A stretch of 64,000 nt of DNA from Marivita sp041725935 (GTDB taxonomy: Bacteria; Pseudomonadota; Alphaproteobacteria; Rhodobacterales; Rhodobacteraceae): assembly GCA_041725935.1 (NCBI GenBank), contig JBGRQD010000003.1, positions 248,001 through 312,000 of the forward strand. The letters run 5' to 3'. The position numbers were made by a program, and so were the translations under genes. Of this stretch, positions 35,618 through 42,743 are shown piece after piece (within the stretch, counting starts at the first letter, position 1; each line of letters starts with the position of its first letter). The notes beneath the pieces are model-generated. The model worked only from the letters and a program-made list of their open reading frames with translations, made no database searches and was not told the origin of the DNA.

Positions 35618-36628
35618 TTACAGGATGCCTTCGTAGATCGGGCCCAACGTTTCGGTCTCAAAGAGGGATGACACCGATGTGCCGTTCCAGATGTTGAGGA
35701 TCGCCTGTGCGAACATCGGTGCCGTGGGAACGATCCGGATGTTGCTGGCCCCGGACACCGCCGCGGTGGCCTGAATGGAGTCGGTGATCACCAGCGATTT
35801 CATCACCGATTTTGTGATCCGCTCCACCGCCGGACCGGACAGAACGCCGTGGGTGATGTAGGAATGCACCTCGGTCGCGCCATGCTCCATCAGGACTTCG
35901 GCAGCTTTGCACAGCGTGCCCGCCGTGTCGCAGATGTCGTCGACGATAATGCATTTCTTGCCGGTCACATCCCCGATCACGGTCATCTCGGCAATTTCGC
36001 CCGGCTTCTCGCGGCGTTTGTCCACGATCGACAGCGGAGCGTTGATCCGCTTGGCCAGTTCGCGGGCACGGGCCACGCCGCCCACGTCGGGGGACACGAT
36101 CATGACATCGGACGTATCACCCTTGAACTGTTCAAGGATATCGAGCGCAAAGATCGGCGAGGCATACAGGTTGTCTACCGGGATGTCGAAGAACCCTTGG
36201 ATCTGGGCCGCGTGCAGGTCCATCGTCAGCACCCGTTCGATGCCTGCTTCGGCGATCATGTTGGCGACCAGCTTTGCGGTGATCGGAGTGCGGGCCTTTG
36301 ACCGGCGGTCCTGACGGGCATAGCCGAAATAGGGGATCACGGCGGTGATGCGAGCGGCCGAGGACCGGCGCAGCGCGTCCGACATGATGAGCAGTTCCAT
36401 CAGGTTGTCGTTGGCCGGGTTCGACGTTGGTTGGATGATGAACATGTCCTCACCGCGGACGTTCTCGTAAACCTCGACAAAGATCTCCTGATCGTTGAAA
36501 CGTTCGACCCGGGCATCGACCAGCCCGACGCTCATGCCGCGATACATGGTCATGCGGCGCGCAATGGCCTTGGCGAGTGGCATGTTCGCATTGCCGGAAA
36601 TCAGTTTGGGTTCAACAATGCTGGGCAT
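35618..36628 (-). CDS. prs: Ribose-phosphate pyrophosphokinase Prs
   Basis: A 336-residue cytoplasmic enzyme making PRPP from ribose 5-phosphate and ATP. Motifs include the DLHAAQIQGFFDIPVDNL flexible-loop region, VSPDVGGVARA and the PRPP-binding IIVDDICDTAGT. ATG 36628 has GGAG upstream and yields the usual length; an in-frame extension to 36709 overlaps the divergent gene. It is slightly longer than the E. coli enzyme (315), as is common in alphaproteobacteria. Confidence 0.96.
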   Translation of the reverse strand: MPSIVEPKLISGNANMPLAKAIARRMTMYRGMSVGLVDARVERFNDQEIFVEVYENVRGEDMFIIQPTSNPANDNLMELLIMSDALRRSSAARITAVIPYFGYARQDRRSKARTPITAKLVANMIAEAGIERVLTMDLHAAQIQGFFDIPVDNLYASPIFALDILEQFKGDTSDVMIVSPDVGGVARARELAKRINAPLSIVDKRREKPGEIAEMTVIGDVTGKKCIIVDDICDTAGTLCKAAEVLMEHGATEVHSYITHGVLSGPAVERITKSVMKSLVITDSIQATAAVSGASNIRIVPTAPMFAQAILNIWNGTSVSSLFETETLGPIYEGIL

Positions 36629-36734
36629 GGCGGCAGGCTCCATTGGGCGGTCGGTTATGACAGATTCGTGACGTTGCGCTCGCCTTAGCATGGGCCTACG
36701 GTCGCGCAAAGCAACAGCGGCACGGAGCTCCCGA

Positions 36735-37334
36735 ATGGCCCATATTGATTACTTTTTCTCCACACTTTCTCCTTACGCGTATCTAGCGGGCACTCGATTG
36801 GAAGAGGCGGCTGCCAAGCACGGTGCCAGTATCACCTACAAGCCCCTTGATGTGGTTGCCCTGTTCGCCCGCACAGGCGGCACACCCCCCAAGGACCGGC
36901 ATCCCAGCCGCATGGAATTGCGCGCGCAGGAACTGACGCGGCAGTCGAAGAAACTGGGAATGCCGTTCAACCTGAAACCGGCCTTCTGGCCCACCAACGG
37001 GGCTCCGGCATCCTATGCGATCATAGCGGCGCAGAACGCCGGCGGCGGTGATCTTGGCATTCTTGCACATGCGATCCTGCGCGCCGTCTGGGCCGAGGAA
37101 AAGGACATCGCGCAGGATGACGTGGTGCGCGCGGCCCTGACAGAGGCGGGGTTCGATCCGTCGCTGGCCGACAGCGGATTGCTGAGCGGTGCCGAAACCT
37201 ATGCCGCCAACCTCGAAGAAGCGACGTCGCGCGGTGTGTTCGGCGCACCGTTTTATGTCACCGACACGGATGAGCGTTTCTGGGGACAGGACCGGATCGA
37301 GGATCTGGAGCTGCATCTCGCCGGCAAGATTTGA
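36735..37334 (+). CDS. 2-hydroxychromene-2-carboxylate isomerase family protein (DsbA fold)
   Basis: A 199-residue thioredoxin-fold protein of the HCCA isomerase/kappa-GST group. It opens HIDYFFSTLSPYAYLAG, with Ser (not Cys) at the active position, and ends with GVFGAPFYVTDTDERFWGQDR, the cis-Pro region. These enzymes use glutathione in aromatic degradation, but many family members have no known substrate. ATG 36735 has GGAG eight bases upstream. It overlaps the following hydrolase gene by one base (TGATG). Confidence 0.9.
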   Translation: MAHIDYFFSTLSPYAYLAGTRLEEAAAKHGASITYKPLDVVALFARTGGTPPKDRHPSRMELRAQELTRQSKKLGMPFNLKPAFWPTNGAPASYAIIAAQNAGGGDLGILAHAILRAVWAEEKDIAQDDVVRAALTEAGFDPSLADSGLLSGAETYAANLEEATSRGVFGAPFYVTDTDERFWGQDRIEDLELHLAGKI

Positions 37335-38137
37335 TGCTGGATGATCTCAGGGGCGGGTTTCCGGTCTACATCCGGTCTTTCGGGACTGGCCCGGAACCGG
37401 CCCTGCTCCTTCACTGCGCGTTGGCCCATTCCAAGATCTGGACACCGCTTGCATCACGGCTGACAGACCGCCTGTCGATGATCGCGCCGGACATGCCGGG
37501 CCACGGTCGCAGCGCGCCGTGTGACGGTCGGTCCGATCTGCATGATCAGGTGACAGCCATCGCGCGGGATTGTCTGGGTGATGGCGGGCATGTGATCGGC
37601 CACAGCTTTGGGGCGACAGTTGCGCTCCGGCTGGCGATGGAGGTGCCTGACAGGGTGCACAGCCTGACGCTGATCGAACCGGTGCTTTTCGCGGCTGCCC
37701 GCGAAAGCGATGAAGCGGTGTTTCAAAGCTATCTCGATGCATCGCGTGGGTTCGGTGCGGCATTGGAGCATGAAGACTGGGTGACTGCCGCAGCGGATTT
37801 CATTGCGATTTGGGGCGATGGGCGCCCTTGGACCACACTAAGCGAAAAGGAACGCGCCCAGTTTGTGGCGCAGATGCCATTCATTCGTGAAACCGAGCCT
37901 TGCCTGGTGGAGGATGCCAACGGACTCCTCGCAGATGGACGTCCCGAGGCAATCCGCTGTCCCACGCAGTTGATCCGGGGTGCGCAATCCGAACCCGTGA
38001 TCGCCGCAATCCACGCGACGCTTGGGCGGCGGATACCTGGTGCGGTGGATACCGTGATCGCCGGGGCCGGGCATATGGTGCCGATCACACATCCCGATGC
38101 GGTTGCGGCCCTGATCGACGACCTGATCGCGGGCTGA
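37334..38137 (+). CDS. Alpha/beta hydrolase
   Basis: A 267-residue cytoplasmic alpha/beta-hydrolase-fold protein. The oxyanion-hole region is HCALAHSKIW, the nucleophile elbow GHSFGAT carries the catalytic Ser, and the GAGHMVPITHP segment near the end supplies the His. It starts at the ATG overlapping the isomerase stop by one base, so the two are coupled; a shared small-molecule pathway is plausible. The substrate is unknown. Confidence 0.9.
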   Translation: MLDDLRGGFPVYIRSFGTGPEPALLLHCALAHSKIWTPLASRLTDRLSMIAPDMPGHGRSAPCDGRSDLHDQVTAIARDCLGDGGHVIGHSFGATVALRLAMEVPDRVHSLTLIEPVLFAAARESDEAVFQSYLDASRGFGAALEHEDWVTAAADFIAIWGDGRPWTTLSEKERAQFVAQMPFIRETEPCLVEDANGLLADGRPEAIRCPTQLIRGAQSEPVIAAIHATLGRRIPGAVDTVIAGAGHMVPITHPDAVAALIDDLIAG

Positions 38138-38207
38138 CCCCTTGCAAGACGGGGTTTGGTGCGCCATTTACGCCGTGACTGGACGGTAACCGCGACAGGA
38201 GATGCAG

Positions 38208-39131
38208 ATGATCGAACTCGGACAAAGCCCGGCACAGGCCGATCTGATCAAGGACGTGTCCCAAGAGGACTTCATGGCCGAAGTGATCGACGGCAGCATG
38301 GAGACCCCGGTCATCGTCGATTTCTGGGCGCCGTGGTGCGGACCCTGCAAGACGCTTGGCCCGATGCTCGAAGCCGAAGTGACCGGTGCACGCGGCGCGG
38401 TAAAGATGGTTAAGGTCAATGTGGACGAGGCGCAAAGCCTCGTGCAGGCGCTGGGGCAGCAAGGTCTGCCGATCCAGTCGATCCCGACCGTCGTGGCCTT
38501 TGTCAAAGGTCGTCCAATCGACATGTTCCAGGGCGCGCAGCCCGGATCCGAGGTCAAGGCTTTTGTCGAACGCGTCGTCAAAGCGGCGGGTGGCGATGCC
38601 AGCGGTGGTCTGGATGACGCCGTCGAGGCCGCGGAAGACATGCTCGAGGCCGGTGCCGCAGCGGATGCGATGCAGACCTTCGCCGCAGTCCTCGAAGAAG
38701 ACCCCACACATGCCCGCGCCTATGCCGGTCTGGTGCGGTGTGCGATTGCCGCCGGCGATCTGGAACAGGCCGAAGCCATCCTGAACGGTGCTCCTGCAGA
38801 GATATCCGGCAAGCCGGAGCTTGAGGCGGTCCATGCGCAGCTTGAGCTTGCCAAGCAGGCCAGCAACTCCGGTCCGGTCGCTGAATTGGAAGCAGCGGTC
38901 GAGGCTGATCCCGACGATCACCAGGCGCGGTTTGACCTCGCGCAGGCGCTTTACGCCAAGGGCGATGGGCAGGGCGCTGTCGATCACCTGCTCGAGCTGT
39001 TCCGCCGCGATCGGGAGTGGAACGAGCAGGCCGCAAAGACGCAGTTGATGACGATCTTCGAGGCGCTGAAACCGAATGATCCGGTGGCCCTGAACGGACG
39101 TCGTCGTTTGAGCTCGATGATATTTGCCTGA
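38208..39131 (+). CDS. ybbN: Thioredoxin-TPR co-chaperone, YbbN/CnoX-like
   Basis: A 307-residue cytoplasmic protein. The thioredoxin domain (about 15-125) has WCGPC at 43-47, so both redox Cys are kept, unlike E. coli YbbN (SxxC). The C-terminal half has TPR-like helices (LEEDPTHARAYAGLVRCA and EADPDDHQARFDLAQALY). Relatives protect proteins during oxidative stress and pass them to DnaK/GroEL. ATG 38208 has AGGAG six bases upstream. The LON-domain gene follows at 27 bases, making a proteostasis-like group. Confidence 0.92.
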   Translation: MIELGQSPAQADLIKDVSQEDFMAEVIDGSMETPVIVDFWAPWCGPCKTLGPMLEAEVTGARGAVKMVKVNVDEAQSLVQALGQQGLPIQSIPTVVAFVKGRPIDMFQGAQPGSEVKAFVERVVKAAGGDASGGLDDAVEAAEDMLEAGAAADAMQTFAAVLEEDPTHARAYAGLVRCAIAAGDLEQAEAILNGAPAEISGKPELEAVHAQLELAKQASNSGPVAELEAAVEADPDDHQARFDLAQALYAKGDGQGAVDHLLELFRRDREWNEQAAKTQLMTIFEALKPNDPVALNGRRRLSSMIFA

Positions 39132-39158
39132 TCGTATCCTCAGACTACCTCGTGTGAC

Positions 39159-39803
39159 ATGATAAGAGTCACCGAATTACCGGGGTCCATCCCCGTGTTC
39201 CCGCTGCCCGGGGCGCTTTTGCTGCCCCGTGCTCGGCTGCCGTTGCATCTGTTCGAGCCGCGCTACCTGCAAATGCTTGAAGATGCTATGAAAACGCCTG
39301 CCCGGTTGATCGGCATGGTGCAACCGAATGCGCGACCGAAGGGCGACAAGGACGCGCTTCACCGGATTGGCTGCGCTGGTCGGGTCACACAGTTTTCAGA
39401 AACCGAAGACGGGCGCTACATGGTCACCCTGTCGGGAATCTCGCGGTTTAGGCTCGGAGCAGAGGTGGAAGGCTTCACGCCCTACCGCCGCTTCGACGTG
39501 AATTGGGATGGGTTCGACCGCGATCAGGGTGGTCCCGAGCATGACCGCAATTTCGACCGCGACAAGTTTCTCGATCTGCTGGATCGCTATTTTGCAGCAC
39601 GTGACCTGTCGGCGGATTGGGATACGCTCAAGGATGCGGACAACGAACTTCTGATCAACTCGCTGTCGATGCTCCTGGATTTCGAACCCGAAGAGAAACA
39701 GGCTCTGCTCGAGGCGCCATCGTTATCGACGCGCCGCGAAACGCTCGTCACGCTGATCGAATACGCCCTGCGCGGTGGCCAGTCCGAGGACATCCTGCAA
39801 TGA
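39159..39803 (+). CDS. LON N-terminal (substrate-binding) domain protein
   Basis: A 214-residue protein consisting of the LON substrate-binding domain only: IPVFPLPGALLLPRARLPLH, LFEPRYLQMLEDA and a C-terminal helical bundle with LLDFEPEEKQALLEAPSL. It has no AAA+ or Ser-Lys protease part. Stand-alone members are widespread in proteobacteria and of uncertain role. It overlaps the Trm112-like gene by 4 bases (ATGA) and follows the YbbN-like gene closely, so the three are probably one transcript. Confidence 0.93.
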   Translation: MIRVTELPGSIPVFPLPGALLLPRARLPLHLFEPRYLQMLEDAMKTPARLIGMVQPNARPKGDKDALHRIGCAGRVTQFSETEDGRYMVTLSGISRFRLGAEVEGFTPYRRFDVNWDGFDRDQGGPEHDRNFDRDKFLDLLDRYFAARDLSADWDTLKDADNELLINSLSMLLDFEPEEKQALLEAPSLSTRRETLVTLIEYALRGGQSEDILQ

Positions 39804-39982
39804 CCGAAACGCCGGGATATGACCGCAAGATGCTCGAGGCTCTGGTCTGCCCGCAAACACAGGGGCGGCTCGAATACGATGCCGCCCGGCAGGAACTGAT
39901 CAGCCGCTCCGCGCATCTGGCCTACCCGATCCGCGACGGGATCCCGATCATGCTGATCGACGAGGCCCGCGAGATCGACTGA
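39800..39982 (+). CDS. Trm112 family protein
   Basis: A 60-residue protein (MTETPGYDRKMLEALVCPQT) with the Trm112 fold ending in LAYPIRDGIPIMLIDEAR. Only one Cys remains in the LVCPQTQG zinc-knuckle position, as in bacterial YcaR-type members. Eukaryotic Trm112 activates several methyltransferases; for bacterial proteins the partner is unknown. The ATG overlaps the end of the LON-domain gene (ATGA). Confidence 0.9.
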   Translation: MTETPGYDRKMLEALVCPQTQGRLEYDAARQELISRSAHLAYPIRDGIPIMLIDEAREID

Positions 39983-40055
39983 ACGACCCGTGCCGAATTG
40001 ACAGGACTTGCACCCTGCGATACCTCGCCGGTCTTTCAGGCAGGCAAGAGGCAGC

Positions 40056-40964
40056 ATGGGACGCAAACGCAAGGGCCGTGACATTTCCGGATGGCTGGTA
40101 GTGGACAAGCCCGCGGGCCTGACTTCGACCGCCGTGGTCAACAAGGTCCGCTGGGCGTTCGACGCGAAAAAGGCGGGTCATGCCGGAACGCTTGATCCCG
40201 ATGCGACCGGTGTTCTGGCTGTCGCGCTGGGCGAGGCGACCAAGACCGTTCCCTATATCACCGACGCTCTCAAGGCCTACGAGTTCATGGTACGGTTCGG
40301 GCAGGCGACCCGTACGGATGATGCCGAAGGTGACGTGATCGCAACCTCCGACCTGCGCCCCACGGATGACGAGATCAAGGAAGCGCTGCACAGATTCGTT
40401 GGCGACATTCAGCAGGTGCCGCCGCAGTTCTCGGCCGTCATGATCGATGGCGAACGCGCCTATAAACGGGCGCGCGATGGCGAGGAAATGGAGATCGCGG
40501 CGCGTCCGTTGTTCGTCGACGAGCTGACTCTTCTGGACCGTCCGGATGCGGACCATGCCGTGCTGATGCTGGTCTGTGGTAAAGGCGGTTATGTCCGGTC
40601 GATCGCACGCGACTTGGGCGAGGCGCTTGGCTGTCTTGGCCATGTGCTGCGGCTGCGCAGGGTGTGGTCCGGCCCATTTGATGCCGAAGACGGTCTGACC
40701 CTCGAACAGATCGACGCGATGGCGCGCACGCCCGAACTGGACAGCTATCTCAGACCTCTGGAGCAGGGGCTTGCCGACCTGCACGAACTGACCTGCACAC
40801 CCGAGGCTGCGGTAAAGTTGCGCAATGGCAACCCGGCCATGGTGATCGCGTCAGGTGTCGAATACGGCGATGAGTGCTGGGTGTCCTGTGGCAGTGTGCC
40901 GGTGGCAGTCGGGCGGTATAAGTCCGGCGAAGTGCACCCGTCGCGGGTGTTCGTCATCGAATGA
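40056..40964 (+). CDS. truB: tRNA pseudouridine-55 synthase TruB
   Basis: A 302-residue cytoplasmic enzyme that makes pseudouridine 55 in tRNA T-loops. The catalytic Asp47 lies in GHAGTLDPDATG, and GWLVVDKPAGLTS precedes it. The C-terminal part carries the RNA-binding insert. ATG 40056 has AGAGG upstream; an in-frame start 48 bases earlier is rejected. It overlaps the DUF1643 gene by 4 bases. Confidence 0.96.
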   Translation: MGRKRKGRDISGWLVVDKPAGLTSTAVVNKVRWAFDAKKAGHAGTLDPDATGVLAVALGEATKTVPYITDALKAYEFMVRFGQATRTDDAEGDVIATSDLRPTDDEIKEALHRFVGDIQQVPPQFSAVMIDGERAYKRARDGEEMEIAARPLFVDELTLLDRPDADHAVLMLVCGKGGYVRSIARDLGEALGCLGHVLRLRRVWSGPFDAEDGLTLEQIDAMARTPELDSYLRPLEQGLADLHELTCTPEAAVKLRNGNPAMVIASGVEYGDECWVSCGSVPVAVGRYKSGEVHPSRVFVIE

Positions 40965-41512
40965 CGGACCTGCCGCCCGCGCTTCAGGAGGCCTTGGTTT
41001 GCCGCGTACATGAGGCGGATGGGTGCCTGTCGCGGGTCTGGTATTCGACATGTGATCTTTATCGCTATGGCCTGTCGCGGGTCTGGGACGCCGCCCAACC
41101 AGCTGTCCTGTTCATCATGCTCAACCCCTCGACGGCAGATGAGCACCGCAATGACCCGACCGTTGCACGCTGTGAAACCCGCGCGCGGTCCATGGGGTTC
41201 GGCGGTGTCATGATCGCCAATATTTTTGCCTATCGCGCCACGCGCCCGCAGGATCTCAAGCGTGCCGAAGCGCCTGTGGGTGGTGCGAATGATGCGGTTT
41301 TGGCGCATTGGACAGCGCGCGCCGGTCTGACGATCGCGGCTTGGGGGGTGCATGGCGGGCATAAGGGCCGCGCGGCAGCAGTCGCGCGGCGGCTGGACGG
41401 ACCGATGTCACATCTGGGCCTGACCAAGGACGGACACCCTCGCCATCCGCTCTACGTGTCTTTTGCCACAGCACCCATGGGATGGCGGTTGGCGGATCGC
41501 TATCCGGAATGA
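40961..41512 (+). CDS. DUF1643 family protein
   Basis: A 183-residue cytoplasmic protein with the DUF1643 signature FIMLNPSTADEHRNDPTVAR, followed by ANIFAYRATRPQDL and AWGVHGGHKGRA. No function is known for the family. The ATGA overlap with truB implies coupled translation. Composition matches the neighbours, so it is not an obvious recent arrival. Confidence 0.9.
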   Translation: MTDLPPALQEALVCRVHEADGCLSRVWYSTCDLYRYGLSRVWDAAQPAVLFIMLNPSTADEHRNDPTVARCETRARSMGFGGVMIANIFAYRATRPQDLKRAEAPVGGANDAVLAHWTARAGLTIAAWGVHGGHKGRAAAVARRLDGPMSHLGLTKDGHPRHPLYVSFATAPMGWRLADRYPE

Positions 41513-41527
41513 CAATCCGTCGAATTT

Positions 41528-41548
41528 GAAGGGGATTTCCCTTCTTTG
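41528..41548 (+). terminator. Weak hairpin after DUF1643 gene
   Basis: A 6-bp stem GAAGGG/CCCTTC (41528-41533, 41539-41544) with a GATTT loop and three Ts after it lies 16 bases past the stop. It could be a weak terminator. Confidence 0.35.
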
Positions 41549-41620
41549 GTGGTTGGCGACAATCGTTTCTTTACGGCTTCGGACTAGCGTGGATCGGCAC
41601 AGTTCACGGTGTTGGTTTCC

Positions 41621-42052
41621 ATGCTTGTCTTCACGCTTTCCTTGTTTTGCCTGGTCGGCCTGTCCTTGCTGACCTTCCTTGCCCCGGCACCAATACGGGT
41701 GCCGGGGCGCGCCAAGTATGCACGGCCGCCAGCGGATTGGCCCGACATTCCAGTCGACACGCTTGGTCTGTTTCGGGCTTCCGGTCGGATCAACCAGCCC
41801 GGCGCGCGACCGCTTCCACCCATTCGGCTGACGTCGTTCGATGCCGCGCAGGACCATGTGCTTGGTCTGGTGAACCCAAGTGCAACCGAACCGTTCCGCA
41901 TTGCATTGCGCCTGTCCGCGGACGGGCCTGACTGGACGGATGTGCTTCTGAATGACATCTGTGTTGCGCAGGTCGCAACCAGTGGTCTGATCGCGCGACA
42001 GGGGCAGATGGAGGCCTACACGACGAGCAGCGGCAAACCGCAGTCTCAATAG
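41621..42052 (+). CDS. Membrane-anchored protein of unknown function
   Basis: A 143-residue protein with one N-terminal hydrophobic helix (MLVFTLSLFCLVGLSLLTFL), then a Pro/Arg-rich linker (APAPIRVPGRAKYARPPADW) and a folded part with FRIALRLSADGPDWTDVLL. It is probably anchored in the inner membrane. ATG 41621 is preferred; an in-frame GTG at 41609 is possible, and neither has a good ribosome site. I do not recognise a family. It sits between the DUF1643 gene and rpsO. Confidence 0.55.
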   Translation: MLVFTLSLFCLVGLSLLTFLAPAPIRVPGRAKYARPPADWPDIPVDTLGLFRASGRINQPGARPLPPIRLTSFDAAQDHVLGLVNPSATEPFRIALRLSADGPDWTDVLLNDICVAQVATSGLIARQGQMEAYTTSSGKPQSQ

Positions 42053-42189
42053 GCACGCAAAAGCCTTTCCAAGGATGTGATTATCGCCTATACGCCCGCA
42101 TCCGCACAAGTTGCGAAGATTCTCCATGGGCCCTGCTGGACGACATCCCGGCTTGCGCCATTCACTCCAACATTCGAAAGGAGACCCCG

Positions 42190-42459
42190 ATGTCGATCAC
42201 TGTTGAAGAAAAGAACCGCCTGATGAAGGAATTCGCGACGAAGGACGGCGACACAGGGTCGCCCGAAGTTCAAGTCGCCATTCTGACCAGCCGCATCTCC
42301 ACCTTGACCGAGCATTTCAAGACCCACAAGAAAGACAACCATTCGCGTCGTGGTCTTCTCAAGCTCGTTGCCCAGCGTCGTAAGCTGCTGGACTACACCA
42401 AGGGCAAGGACGAAGCGCGTTATCAGGACCTGATCAAGCGTCTGGGCATCCGCCGCTAA
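42190..42459 (+). CDS. rpsO: 30S ribosomal protein S15
   Basis: An 89-residue protein matching S15 along its length: the DTGSPEVQVAILTSRI segment, THKKDNHSRRGLL and a C-terminal LIKRLGIRR. It binds the central domain of 16S rRNA early in assembly. ATG 42190 has AAAGGAG upstream. It precedes pnp, the usual bacterial order, with a terminator between them. Confidence 0.98.
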   Translation: MSITVEEKNRLMKEFATKDGDTGSPEVQVAILTSRISTLTEHFKTHKKDNHSRRGLLKLVAQRRKLLDYTKGKDEARYQDLIKRLGIRR

Positions 42460-42481
42460 GGCTTGCCGATATACGGTTTCG

Positions 42482-42513
42482 AAGGGGCTCGCTGTGCGGG
42501 CCCTTTTCTTTTT
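42482..42513 (+). terminator. Terminator between rpsO and pnp
   Basis: An 11-bp stem with two G-U pairs (AAGGGGCTCGC at 42482-42492 with GCGGGCCCTTT from 42496), a three-base loop and a T-rich tail. Partial read-through into pnp is likely, as in other bacteria. Confidence 0.75.
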
Positions 42514-42673
42514 GCACGCTTTGGCTGCGACCTTGTTTGGCCAAGATTTTGCGCCGGATCACCCCTCAGTGCAGCGACGAAAGGAAGTGTTTTCTTTGAT
42601 CCCGATTTCCTGTAAGGCCCACGTATCTGAGACGTGACGCCTCGACCCTGGCGCATGACATGATGAAAGGGTC

Positions 42674-42728
42674 GGCGGCAATGGGGCCGCCATGAAAACG
42701 GGAGACCCGGAGGGCCGGGAGTGCTCCC
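42674..42728 (+). promoter_or_regulatory. Structured pnp leader with overlapping hairpins
   Basis: Three stems lie just ahead of pnp: GGCGGC/GCCGCC (42674-42691), CCCGG/CCGGG (42706-42719), and GGGA/TCCC (42717-42728). The last two share bases and exclude each other. In E. coli the pnp leader hairpin is cut by RNase III and PNPase for autoregulation; a similar use here is inferred. Confidence 0.55.
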
Positions 42729-42743
42729 TTACAGGAAACGATG

